DNA from: Siphonobacter curvatus | GTDB lineage: Bacteria > Bacteroidota > Bacteroidia > Cytophagales > Spirosomataceae | DNA: 64,000 bases | Assembly (NCBI RefSeq): GCF_002943425.1 | Contig: NZ_PTRA01000002.1 | Location: 124,090 to 188,089 of the forward strand | Direction of reading: 5' to 3' | In this document: positions 51,310-60,596 of the stretch, in pieces | Numbering within the stretch: position 1 is the first letter of the stretch | How the letters are laid out: every line of letters begins with the position of its first letter | Notes under the pieces: generated by a model | Seen by the model: only the letters and a program-made list of their open reading frames with translations | What the model was told of the DNA's origin: nothing | The model's database searches: none | Program-made: the position numbers and the translations under genes

Positions 51310-52047
51310 TTACCAGGGGCTTATACCCGTTTCCGGAGCGTTGTCATCACTGAAGAATTGACTGGTTGGACCATCAGCATCCAGCAGAGCCGCTTTTACC
51401 ACGCGACTGGCAGCATCTGCCACGGTACCGGTACCGTTGTGGTGATTGAAATCCGTGGCCGTGTAGCCCGGATCTACGGCATTTACTCTAAAAGCCGTAT
51501 CCCGCAATTCATGTGCCAGCACAATGGTGTAGGCATTCAGGGCGGCTTTGGAAGTCGTGTAATAGGCTCCCTTCACGGCATAATACTTCCAGCTCGGATC
51601 ATTATGCAGCGTTAGTGAACTTAAACCTGAGGTGACGTTCACAATCCGAGGTTGCGAAGAAGCCCGGAGTAAATCCAGAAAAGCCTGGGTGGTTTCGATG
51701 ACGCCAAAGAAATTGGTTTCGAACACTTGTCGAAAGGTATTTATATCCCCCTCTGCAGCCGTTTGAGGAAAGCCACCACTGATGCCCGCATTATTGATGA
51801 GTACATCCAGTACCTGCGTTTTTAGTCCGAGTACCTGACGAGCAGCTTTAATGGATTCCGGCCGATCAACATCGATGGTAATCGCTTCAACTTGGGTTAA
51901 TCCTTCGGAGTTAAGCTGAGCGACGGCCTGCTCACCTTTCTGAGCATCGCGACTACCTAGATACACGTAATAGTCTTTTTGTAAAAGTTGTCGAGCGGTT
52001 TCAAATCCAATACTTTTGTTAGCTCCAGTAATGAGTGCAGTCTTCAT
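51310..52047 (-). CDS. Short-chain dehydrogenase/reductase
   Basis: 245 residues. Cofactor motif TALITGANKSIGFETARQL (residues 3-21, with the unusual GANKSIG), YLGSRD for NADP preference, VLINNAGISGG, catalytic Ser in NVTSGLSSL and YTTSKAALNAY (Tyr/Lys). Resembles carbonyl-reductase-like SDRs of plants and bacteria. Length is standard. The AraC-type regulator at 52119 is on the same strand, 71 bases upstream, and probably controls it. Confidence 0.9.
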   Translation of the reverse strand: MKTALITGANKSIGFETARQLLQKDYYVYLGSRDAQKGEQAVAQLNSEGLTQVEAITIDVDRPESIKAARQVLGLKTQVLDVLINNAGISGGFPQTAAEGDINTFRQVFETNFFGVIETTQAFLDLLRASSQPRIVNVTSGLSSLTLHNDPSWKYYAVKGAYYTTSKAALNAYTIVLAHELRDTAFRVNAVDPGYTATDFNHHNGTGTVADAASRVVKAALLDADGPTSQFFSDDNAPETGISPW

Positions 52048-52118
52048 GTTTTAGGTGTTTTCTTGTTGGGACAAAGGTAGAATAGCCCCTTCAGGCCACT
52101 GAAACACATTTTGCGGTA

Positions 52119-53009
52119 TTACTGGTACATTCTTCGGGTAGCCGCCCGATACTCGGCTGGGGTAACCTGCGTTTCGCGTTTAAAGAAGCGACTGAAGTAC
52201 GAAGCATCCGAAAAACCCAGTCCAAACGCGATTTCCTTCAAGGACTGTTCGGAATGAAACAACAGGCGGCGGGCTTCCAGTACTAACCGGTCATGGATAT
52301 GCGTAATGGCTGATTTACTGCTTTGGGCTTTGATAACTTCACTTAGATACCCCGCCGATACATGCAGCAGCGACGCGTAATCACTGACCTGATGAAGTTG
52401 ATGAAAATGCTTGTTTATTTCCGCCTGGTACTTTTTCAGAAGTTGAGTTTCCGCTGAAAAAGTCTTACGCTCAAATTGTTCCGTGTACAATCGGCTCAAA
52501 TACGTCAGCAGAACCTGCAGGTAGGCCGACAGCATTCGCTGATGCCATACGCCCGCAGTCAGATACTCGGAATAAATTTTATCCAGCAAGTCTTCTACAA
52601 ACATAACATCTGCTTCAGACAGAGCGAGCTCGTGCCCATTTTCCGGATTTTGGATCATCGGAAGAGTCCTTAACAGTGTGTTTTCCTGCAAAGCCAGAAA
52701 TTCCTGCGTAAAGGCAAAAGCGGTACCCCAGGTGGGCAAAGGCTCTTCCTTGACCGTAATCTGTTGCGGAGCAAAAAAATAGAAAGTCTGATCTTTCGGT
52801 TCGTAGGGAACCATATCCACCCAGTGCCGTCCGCCACCCTGCCGAATGAATCCAAGTAAATAGTAGTCTTTTCGGTGGGGAATGAGAAGTTCGGAGTGAT
52901 GGGTAACCGTTCCTTCAAAACGGGACATACTGAATAGCTTGCTGCCTAAAATGGGGTCCTGCTCTAGCGTGTAAAGGGGAATGGGTGGATCAAGGGTCGT
53001 AAGATTCAT
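52119..53009 (-). CDS. AraC-family transcriptional regulator
   Basis: 296 residues. Sensing domain ~1-160 with HHSELLIPHRKDYYLLGFIRQGGGRHWVD; double HTH ~190-290: VSDYASLLHVSAGYLSEVIKAQSSKSA and SLKEIAFGLGFSDASYFSRFFKRETQVTPAEYR. Lies upstream of the SDR gene on the same strand; pattern as in the other oxidoreductase/AraC pairs of this window. The region 53010-53312 to its right holds no gene that I can support and must carry promoters for this gene and the kinase. Confidence 0.9.
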   Translation of the reverse strand: MNLTTLDPPIPLYTLEQDPILGSKLFSMSRFEGTVTHHSELLIPHRKDYYLLGFIRQGGGRHWVDMVPYEPKDQTFYFFAPQQITVKEEPLPTWGTAFAFTQEFLALQENTLLRTLPMIQNPENGHELALSEADVMFVEDLLDKIYSEYLTAGVWHQRMLSAYLQVLLTYLSRLYTEQFERKTFSAETQLLKKYQAEINKHFHQLHQVSDYASLLHVSAGYLSEVIKAQSSKSAITHIHDRLVLEARRLLFHSEQSLKEIAFGLGFSDASYFSRFFKRETQVTPAEYRAATRRMYQ

Positions 53010-53312
53010 TGTTAAAAGTACAAAATTTCCGTTTTCACTTACGCCTAATTGACAAACGGTGGTTGACTCAACTTGCCAGCGTTTCGCAGGGACGTAAGGG
53101 ATTATGCCTCCCTCTACTCCGTCAAACCATCCATTCTATATATTACCAAAGTAATGCCTGTACGAACAGACACATCTTTTTCTGGTACTACTCATGCAAA
53201 AGATTTACGTCCTAAAATGCTGGTAAATGAGCGAAAGCCAGAATTTAAATGATTCGCTTTTCCAACCATTTAGTAAGAATGGAGTTATTCCAATACACTT
53301 TTGACGAATGAT

Positions 53313-55769
53313 ATGCCAGGTGAGAAATTCCCCCATGCAGGGTCGCTTCGAGAGCGTTTAGATATTGATTTTGCCTTAACCTCGGCGGGTTTGGGCGTTT
53401 GGGAGTTAGATCCTATTTCCAGACAGGTACTCTGGGATGATCGTTGCCGGGAGCTGCATGGCTTAGCTGACGATAATATTCTTCCCTATGAAAAAGTGAT
53501 GGCCTATATCCACCCCGATGATGTGGTTCGCGTGGATAAGACGGTTCAGGAAGCTTTTCAAATACCCTCTGGGGGTAATTACGATGTGACCTACCGTACC
53601 ATTGGGGCAAATGACGGCAAATTACGCTGGGTACGCTTTTACGGAAAAGCCTATTTTAATGAACAAGGAGACGTGTACCGTTTTGGCGGCGTTGCTCAAG
53701 ATGTAACCCGTGATATGGAAAGCCTGCAAAATCAGCAGGCCGCTCAGCAACAAATGCTCGATTCATTTGAAGCGTCACCGGTAGGAATTGCCGTGATTGA
53801 TCGCCATGAACTGACCTTTCTGCGAGCGAATGCCTTTTACGGAGAATTAGTGGGCCGAACGCCCGATCAAATCGTAGGTAAATCACTATTAACCGCTTTG
53901 CCAGAGCTGGCGGGGCAAGGCTTTGATGACCTACTACAAGGCGTGCTAGACACGGGTACACCCTTTATTGCGAAAGAAGTAGCGGCTACACTGGTTCGAA
54001 ATCAGCTTTTAGAAACGATCTATGTCGATCTAACCTATCAGCCCCAGCGGCCTCCCAATCAGACCGAAATTACGGGCATTCTGGTGATTGCCACCGATGT
54101 AACGCAACAGGTACTTTCCCGAAAAAGAATTGAAGCCAGCGAAGCCCAGCTCAAAGCGATCATCGCGACGGCTCCGGCGGCCATGGGACTGTTTGTGGGC
54201 CGCGACTTGATCGTCGAGATGCCTAATCAAGCCTTTATTGATATTGTAGGAAAAGGGCCAGACATTGAGGGTAAGCCGTTGCGGGAAGTAATGCCAGAAT
54301 TGGAAAATCAACCCTTCCTGCAAATTCTGGATGATGTGTATACCTCGGGAAAGATGTTTCAAAGTGACGGCTCTCAGGTGAACATTGTTCAGCATGGCGT
54401 GATGACCCATAACTTCTACAATATTACCTATACGCCATTAGTTAATGAAAAGGGAGAGGTGTACGCCATTTTGGATATTGCCATTGACGTAACGGAAAGC
54501 ATACGCGTACAACAAAAACTTCAGGAAACTCAGGCAAAATTACAGGAAACCATTGAACTGGCCGAACTAGCCGCTTGGGAGATTGATTTCAATACAGGGG
54601 TGGTGACATATTCCGACCGTCTACGCGATTGGTGTGGATTCGAAAGAGAAGAGCCTTTGACGATCGAACGGGCTTATGAGGTAATGGATTCTCAAAATCG
54701 GCTGATTGTCAAATCGGCAGTGGATACGGCTCGTCAACCGATGAATGAGGATCGGTACGAAGCTGAGTTTTCCGTGAATTGTCTGAAGACAGGACAAAAA
54801 CGAATTCTACACGCCCAGGGAAAGTTAACCCGGGATGAGCAGGGTATGGTTTGCGGGGTTACGGGAAGTTCCCAGGACGTTACGCTGCAGCGTCAAACCC
54901 AAGCCGCCCTGGAATTATTAGTACAGGAGCGAACGGAAGAATTAGAATCGACTAACGAAGAACTCTTTGCTTCCAATGAAGAGCTGGCTCATATTAATGA
55001 GCAGTTACATCAGGTTAATGATCAGCTGCTTCGGTCGAACAGCAGCCTGGAACAGTTCGCTTACATTGCCAGTCACGATTTACAAGCCCCCCTTCGTAAG
55101 ATTCAGCAATTCATCGATATTTTGGTGAAACGTCATGAACATACCTTGGCCGAAGACAGTCGATTGCTGGTTCGGATCAAGGAATCGGCTCATCGGATGG
55201 GGCTGCTCATTAACGATTTACTTACTTTTTCGAAAATTTCGAATGGACGAGCGGAGACCCAGCAAGTCATGCTGGCGGAGGTGGTAACTCAGGCCATCGA
55301 TAATTTGTCGGTAGCCATTGAAGAAACCGGTGCTAACATCAGCTTAGCTCAGCTACCTCCATTCAGGGGCGACGCCCGACAGTTAGAGCAGCTCTTTCAA
55401 AATCTACTCTCCAATGCGATTAAGTTTAGTAGTAAGGATTTGCAGGGGAATACGACCCTTCCGTCGATTCAGTTAACCTACCAGTTACTGGAATCTGGGG
55501 AAATTCCTTCGATTACGGGCTGGACCCCCGTACACGCCAGTTACCACCGAATCTGTATTCAGGACAATGGAATTGGTTTTGAGGAACAATACGTGGACCG
55601 GATTTTCGGGGTATTTCAACGCTTGCACGGGAAAAGTGAGTTTGAAGGGACGGGCGTGGGACTGGCGATCTGTCAAAAGGTTGCTTTGAATCACGAAGGG
55701 TTTATTCAGGCTCACGGTGAACTGGAGCAGGGGGCCACCTTTGAGCTTTATCTACCCGTTCAAACGTAA
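53313..55769 (+). CDS. Multi-PAS sensor histidine kinase, soluble
   Basis: 818 residues from ATG 53313 (the frame also allows TTG 53301, not preferred). No membrane segment. Four PAS/PAC units: ~5-120 (WELDPISRQVLWDDRCREL ... FGGVAQDVTR), ~135-265, ~270-395 and ~405-520 (AAWEIDFNTGVVTYSDRLRDW). A coiled coil (TEELESTNEELFASNEEL...) connects to HisKA with SHDLQAPLRK (His about 588) and HATPase with NLLSNAIKFSS, DNGIGFEEQYVDRIFGVFQRLH and GTGVGLAICQKV. Domain order is like phytochrome-type kinases that lack the chromophore part. No receiver or regulator is adjacent, so it is an orphan. A terminator overlaps the stop codon. Confidence 0.9.
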   Translation: MPGEKFPHAGSLRERLDIDFALTSAGLGVWELDPISRQVLWDDRCRELHGLADDNILPYEKVMAYIHPDDVVRVDKTVQEAFQIPSGGNYDVTYRTIGANDGKLRWVRFYGKAYFNEQGDVYRFGGVAQDVTRDMESLQNQQAAQQQMLDSFEASPVGIAVIDRHELTFLRANAFYGELVGRTPDQIVGKSLLTALPELAGQGFDDLLQGVLDTGTPFIAKEVAATLVRNQLLETIYVDLTYQPQRPPNQTEITGILVIATDVTQQVLSRKRIEASEAQLKAIIATAPAAMGLFVGRDLIVEMPNQAFIDIVGKGPDIEGKPLREVMPELENQPFLQILDDVYTSGKMFQSDGSQVNIVQHGVMTHNFYNITYTPLVNEKGEVYAILDIAIDVTESIRVQQKLQETQAKLQETIELAELAAWEIDFNTGVVTYSDRLRDWCGFEREEPLTIERAYEVMDSQNRLIVKSAVDTARQPMNEDRYEAEFSVNCLKTGQKRILHAQGKLTRDEQGMVCGVTGSSQDVTLQRQTQAALELLVQERTEELESTNEELFASNEELAHINEQLHQVNDQLLRSNSSLEQFAYIASHDLQAPLRKIQQFIDILVKRHEHTLAEDSRLLVRIKESAHRMGLLINDLLTFSKISNGRAETQQVMLAEVVTQAIDNLSVAIEETGANISLAQLPPFRGDARQLEQLFQNLLSNAIKFSSKDLQGNTTLPSIQLTYQLLESGEIPSITGWTPVHASYHRICIQDNGIGFEEQYVDRIFGVFQRLHGKSEFEGTGVGLAICQKVALNHEGFIQAHGELEQGATFELYLPVQT

Positions 55770-55832
55770 GAGTACTACGAAAAGTCGATTACGCTAGCGT
55801 CGGAAATTTACTGGGTAGTACTCTCTTTTTTT
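55769..55832 (+). terminator. Terminator of the PAS kinase gene
   Basis: AGAGTACTAC / GTAGTACTCT (55769-55778, 55815-55824) with a 36-nt loop containing a small inner hairpin, followed by seven T. Confidence 0.75.
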
Positions 55833-56008
55833 AATAAACCCGTGGAACCAAGGGGTCCTACGGAATGTAAGCATTTAGTCCATTTAGATTAAAAAATGAA
55901 CGCTTAGTCGCATAAATGAAGGAGTCCTCCGATTTGATTCATAATTTTATACCTTGATTTCCACAAGAACGGTATGAATTATTCGATTTTATCTCGATTC
56001 TGTCATTA

Positions 56009-58378
56009 ATGACTTTACGAATAGTAGGAGTAATCCTCCTAGGCTTATTTTGCTTTTCTTCCCAAGCTCAACACTTCATCAAAGGCCGCGTTAAAGAAGC
56101 TCAGTCTCCCCAACGCCCCCTGGCAGGAGCCAGCATTCAACTAACGGGCACAACTCAGGGAACCGTATCTAACGATGAAGGGTATTTTGAACTACAGAGT
56201 ACGGCTTCGTCGCCATCTATTACCGTGAGTCACGTGGGGTACCAAACCCAGCGAATTTCGCTTACGGGAAACACCACTCCCATTGAAATAAATCTGGTTG
56301 CGGCCACCGCACAGGGACTCAAAGAAGTGACGGTTACTTCCCGGTATTACAAGCCGTATCATCTGAATACGGTTTCGAGTGCCTTGCGTCTACAGACACC
56401 CCTGATTAACCTTTCCCAGAATATTCAGGAAATCAGTGCGGAGGTCATTTATGATCAGGGAAGTTTTAACATGACCGACGGGATCACCCGGAATGTCAGT
56501 GGCGTGATTCGACAGGAAGTTTCCAATAATCTGGGACCCTACATGTTCATGCGGGGCGGTCAGATTTCGACGCTTCGCAATGGAATCGACCTGACGCCCA
56601 TTTACCGCGGCCCCGTTCCCGAAGACGCCGCCATTATTGATCGGGTCGAATTCATGAAAGGCCCTTCGCTCTTCATGAATAACATTGGCGACCCCGCCGG
56701 CACCTTCAATGTGCTAACCAAACAACCCACGGGTACGCCGCAGTATTCCGCTACGGCGATGCTGGGTAGCTGGAATTTGTACCGGCTAGCTGCGGATGTG
56801 GATGGCGTGCTGGATACCCAAAAGAAGTTTCAGTACCGTTTGAATGTGATGGGAATGACGAGTCAATCCTTCGTCAAATACGATTTCAATCGCCGCTTGT
56901 TGGTGGCTCCCGTGCTGAAATACCAGATCAGTGATCGTACTTCCCTAACCGCTGAATACAATTACCAGCAATTCAGCTATGCATTGTTTAGCCCGATTGT
57001 GATGTCACCGAAGGGGTATGCAACCTTGCCCCGCGATTTCACCATTCACGAACCAACGCTGAAGCCGTACCACGTTCGCGACCATACGGCATTCTTAACC
57101 TTTACGCATGCTTTCAGTAAAAACTGGTCGCTAACCGCTCGGGGAGCCCTGATGCAAAATGATTACGAGGGCATTTATATGTGGGTCACGGGCGTAAATG
57201 CGGCCAATCCGAACATTCTGCTTCGCAATCCCAAATACGATTTGGCCCGGACACAGGTGTACTCGCAGCAGGCGTTTATCAACGGGAAAATCTGGACGAC
57301 GGACTTAACGCAACAGATTCTGGCGGGTGTGGATGTCAACCAGAAGCGGTTCCGGGCGGATAGTTACGTAACCTACGATACGTACACGGATGCCGCCGGA
57401 AAAACGCAGCCTACGTATTACCCGCTGACTATTGATGCCCCCGAATACCGGGTCGAAATTCCCAATTACCATACGCCGGGTGGACTCGCCAAGGGCAATA
57501 CCAAGCAATCCATCGATTATTATTCGGTGTATGTCCTGGATGAATTGACGTTCTGGAAAGAGAAGCTGCGATTGACGTTGGGCGGACGGTATACTTCAGT
57601 GAACACCCACAATAACGTATCCTCTGTACTGACTTCCTCGAAAGATCAGCTATTTACGCCACGAGTGGGGTTGAGCTACAGCATTCAGCCCACTTGGTCG
57701 GTGTACGCCCTGTATGATCAAACGCTGATTCCGCAAGCTGGGATTCTAGCTACGGGGGAGGCCATTCGTCCGTTGGAAGGTATCAATCGGGAAATCGGTA
57801 TGAAGAAAGACTGGCTGGACGGCCGCTGGAATACAACACTTTCGGTGTACCATATTCACCGCAGTAACATCGTCGCTACCGACCCCAACAATGCCTTGTA
57901 CCGACTACAAGTGGGTAAAACGCATGCCAAAGGCATTGAACTCGACGTGGTTGGCGAAGTACTGCCGGGCCTGAACGCCGTCATTAACTACGCCTACAAC
58001 GATTCGAAAATCGATTCTGACGTCAATCCCCAGCTCATTGGAGCCCGTACACCCATGTACGTGAAGCACGTACAGAATACCTGGCTGAATTATCACCTGC
58101 CCGGCTCGAAGCTTTCCTCGTTCTCCGTATCGGCGGGTTATCAGTACCAGGGTGGACGTGGTGAGCGTTATACTACGGCGACCCCGCATTCCAGTCCGGA
58201 TTATTTCCGCCTGGATGGAGGCATTGGCTGGCATCGCAAACACTTGAAGGTTAATGTTTTAGTGAATAATATTTTAAATAAAAACCTGATTGCGACGCCC
58301 TGGTTTCGCAGTGGGTTATACTATTGGGTACCACAGGCTCCCATCAATGCCCGCCTGAGTATTCATTACGTACTTTAG
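56009..58378 (+). CDS. TonB-dependent siderophore-type receptor with CarboxypepD_reg domain
   Basis: 789 residues. Signal peptide to about residue 20 (CFSSQAQ), CarboxypepD_reg-like domain ~22-95 (IKGRVKEAQSPQRPLAGASIQLTG ... SHVGYQTQRI), EVTVTSRYY box, plug ~110-225 with GVIRQEVSNNLGPYMFMRGG and FMKGPSLFMNNIGDPAGTFNVLTKQP typical of ferrichrome/FhuA-FecA receptors, then the barrel ending in PINARLSIHYVL. No SusD partner, consistent with a metal-chelate receptor. The ABC-transporter genes follow at 10 bases, so they form one operon. Confidence 0.88.
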   Translation: MTLRIVGVILLGLFCFSSQAQHFIKGRVKEAQSPQRPLAGASIQLTGTTQGTVSNDEGYFELQSTASSPSITVSHVGYQTQRISLTGNTTPIEINLVAATAQGLKEVTVTSRYYKPYHLNTVSSALRLQTPLINLSQNIQEISAEVIYDQGSFNMTDGITRNVSGVIRQEVSNNLGPYMFMRGGQISTLRNGIDLTPIYRGPVPEDAAIIDRVEFMKGPSLFMNNIGDPAGTFNVLTKQPTGTPQYSATAMLGSWNLYRLAADVDGVLDTQKKFQYRLNVMGMTSQSFVKYDFNRRLLVAPVLKYQISDRTSLTAEYNYQQFSYALFSPIVMSPKGYATLPRDFTIHEPTLKPYHVRDHTAFLTFTHAFSKNWSLTARGALMQNDYEGIYMWVTGVNAANPNILLRNPKYDLARTQVYSQQAFINGKIWTTDLTQQILAGVDVNQKRFRADSYVTYDTYTDAAGKTQPTYYPLTIDAPEYRVEIPNYHTPGGLAKGNTKQSIDYYSVYVLDELTFWKEKLRLTLGGRYTSVNTHNNVSSVLTSSKDQLFTPRVGLSYSIQPTWSVYALYDQTLIPQAGILATGEAIRPLEGINREIGMKKDWLDGRWNTTLSVYHIHRSNIVATDPNNALYRLQVGKTHAKGIELDVVGEVLPGLNAVINYAYNDSKIDSDVNPQLIGARTPMYVKHVQNTWLNYHLPGSKLSSFSVSAGYQYQGGRGERYTTATPHSSPDYFRLDGGIGWHRKHLKVNVLVNNILNKNLIATPWFRSGLYYWVPQAPINARLSIHYVL

Positions 58379-58388
58379 TCTTTTTCCC

Positions 58389-59105
58389 ATGTTAAAAGCA
58401 GTTAACCTAACCAAAGCCTACGGCTCGCATACCGCTCTGGATCACCTGAACCTGGAAATACAGGCGGGTGAAATCTATTGCCTGCTGGGCTCGAATGGGG
58501 CGGGAAAGTCAACCACGATCAACCTGTTTCTGGGTTTCATTCCGGCCACGAGCGGTCAGGCATTCATCGATGGGGTAGAAGTTTCGGTGAATAATCAGGC
58601 TACCCGCGATATGGTAGCTTACATCCCCGAAATCGTAAATCTCTACCCGACGCTTTCCGGGATGGAAAACCTGGAGTTTTTCAGTGGACTCTCCGGCTTT
58701 CAGTATACCAAACAGGAGCTGGGCCGTTTCATGGAAGTAGCGGGTCTGCAGGCTTCGGCTTTCCATAAACGGGTGTCTTCGTACTCCAAAGGGATGCGGC
58801 AAAAGGTAGGTATTGCCATTGCTCTGGTAAAAAAAGCAAAGGTCCTTTTTCTGGACGAACCCACGTCTGGACTTGATCCGCACGCGAGCAATGAATTTTC
58901 CGAAATCATTACCCAGCTCAGCTTACAGGGCGTTAGTACGCTCATGGCTACGCACGACTTGCTCATAGCCAAAAACCTCGGTCACCGCATTGGCATCATG
59001 CATGAGGGAAAGCTCAAACAGGAGCTGATTTCTGACGAGGTATCGCACGCCGATCTGACCAGAATTTACATTGATCTGGTAAAAGAAAAAGAGGTTCGGG
59101 TGTAA
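58389..59105 (+). CDS. ABC transporter ATP-binding protein (ABC-2 type)
   Basis: 238 residues. Walker A GSNGAGKST (residues 34-42), Q-loop region around AYIPEIVNLYPTLSGMENLEFF, signature YSKGMRQK (~133-140), Walker B VLFLDEPTSGLDPH, H-loop TLMATHDL. The YSKGMRQK form of the signature is that of ABC-2 exporters such as drug or NosF-type systems. It provides energy for the two permeases downstream. Ten bases after the TonB receptor and 87 bases before the first permease. Confidence 0.93.
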   Translation: MLKAVNLTKAYGSHTALDHLNLEIQAGEIYCLLGSNGAGKSTTINLFLGFIPATSGQAFIDGVEVSVNNQATRDMVAYIPEIVNLYPTLSGMENLEFFSGLSGFQYTKQELGRFMEVAGLQASAFHKRVSSYSKGMRQKVGIAIALVKKAKVLFLDEPTSGLDPHASNEFSEIITQLSLQGVSTLMATHDLLIAKNLGHRIGIMHEGKLKQELISDEVSHADLTRIYIDLVKEKEVRV

Positions 59106-59192
59106 AGCTGATCGGCTGAATCCTCATACGCAAGCCAGATTCAGTTTGGAGTAACAACATACAAACCCTGACCTGACAAGCCCTTATCCAGC

Positions 59193-60590
59193 ATGATTCA
59201 ACTCGTTATTCAAAAAGAACTTCGGGAGATTTTCCGGACTGCCAAGGTCCTCTGGTTGCTCATCGGCGTTCTGATCTTGATGGGTTTAGCCTTGTATAAT
59301 GGCTATTCCTATTACGCATCTCACAGTGCCTTGCTGCGGGAATCCCAGAAAGTGACGTATCAGCAGTTTATCTCGCAGGGCGATAAAAATCCTCACTTGG
59401 GGGCTCATTTTGGCTTCTATGCTTACAAGCCCACGGCCGAACTGGCCATGATCGACAACGGTATCGAAGATTATACCGGTAATTCCTTTTACCTCGAACC
59501 GCATAAACGCGGCGTGGTACGCTTTCGGGAAGTGACTGATGCAACGGGAATCCGGAGTTTCGGTTTCTTCAATGTCGGTTATTTCTCCCAGTTCATTCTG
59601 CCGCTGTTCATCTTTCTCATTGCTCACAATATCTTTTCGAAAGAATGGGAAAATGGGACCATCAAAATGATCTTAAGCTCAAAAGCCACGACGCGACAGA
59701 TTTTCATGGGTAAGTTACTGGCCTGTCTGATTCTGGTTTTTGCTCTGTTAGTATTGCTGGGGATCGCCTCGCTGGGTTTGTTGAGTCTGGGACCGGACTC
59801 AATCCATTTGCCGCGGATACTAGGGGCGTATGGTCTGTACTGGCTGGGTTTAACGGTCTTTAGCCTATTGATTACCGTCATCGGCGTGTCCGTATCCCTG
59901 CTCACGCGGAATTCTTCGCTTTCCCTGGTAAGCCTGTCTGGCTTCTGGTTACTGGGTGTGTTCCTGATTCCCCGGTTATCCAGTGAGGTTTCCAAGCGAA
60001 TGTATCCATCCATTACTTCGCTGGAATTCGAGAATACGACCTTTCATGATAAAGAGTACGGGGTGGATGGCGAAGGTACGAAGGATGAACGACGGGCCAC
60101 TCTGGAAAAAGAGACTCTGAAGAAATATGGCGTAACCCGGCTCGAAGACTTACCCGTTTTCTACATTCCCATCACCATCGAACACTTCGAAGAATCGGAT
60201 GGCAAAGTCATGGATCGGGCGTACGAGGCCGTGGAGATGAATGAGAAAAAACAGAATGCCGTCCTGCTAACCTCGTCCGTATTGTCTCCCTTTCTGGCTT
60301 TCCGGGATTTTTCAATGCGGATGACGGCGACGGATATGCATACGCACAATGATTTTGCGGAGAAAGCGGAGCTGCACCGCCGGAAAGTAGGCGTAATCGT
60401 GGATGACTTTTACCAGAAAAACACCGTTGCCGGTAATGATTTCTGGAAAACTGTCCCGCAGTTTGCGTATACCGCTCCGGGGATTAGCTGGCGACTGGCT
60501 TCGGCCGCCCCAGCCATTGCTATTTTGTTCGGCTGGACGCTCGTATCCGTGCTGCTAATGTTCTTCTCGTATCGAAAAATGACCGTCTAG
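59193..60590 (+). CDS. ABC-2 type permease, DUF3526-like (first)
   Basis: 465 residues. One N-terminal helix (VLWLLIGVLILMGLAL), then a large extracytoplasmic domain ~40-125, a block of five helices ~130-270 (FILPLFIFLIAHNIF, LLACLILVFALLVLLGIASLGLLSL, LTVFSLLITVIGVSV, LVSLSGFWLLGVFLIP), a second large soluble domain ~275-430 and a final helix (AIAILFGWTLVSVLLMFFSY). EWENGTIKMILSSKATTRQIFMGKLLAC is the ABC-2 coupling-helix region. Pairs with the next gene to form the channel. Function: probably export or lipoprotein/metal handling, unproven. Confidence 0.82.
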   Translation: MIQLVIQKELREIFRTAKVLWLLIGVLILMGLALYNGYSYYASHSALLRESQKVTYQQFISQGDKNPHLGAHFGFYAYKPTAELAMIDNGIEDYTGNSFYLEPHKRGVVRFREVTDATGIRSFGFFNVGYFSQFILPLFIFLIAHNIFSKEWENGTIKMILSSKATTRQIFMGKLLACLILVFALLVLLGIASLGLLSLGPDSIHLPRILGAYGLYWLGLTVFSLLITVIGVSVSLLTRNSSLSLVSLSGFWLLGVFLIPRLSSEVSKRMYPSITSLEFENTTFHDKEYGVDGEGTKDERRATLEKETLKKYGVTRLEDLPVFYIPITIEHFEESDGKVMDRAYEAVEMNEKKQNAVLLTSSVLSPFLAFRDFSMRMTATDMHTHNDFAEKAELHRRKVGVIVDDFYQKNTVAGNDFWKTVPQFAYTAPGISWRLASAAPAIAILFGWTLVSVLLMFFSYRKMTV

Positions 60591-60596
60591 GTTCTC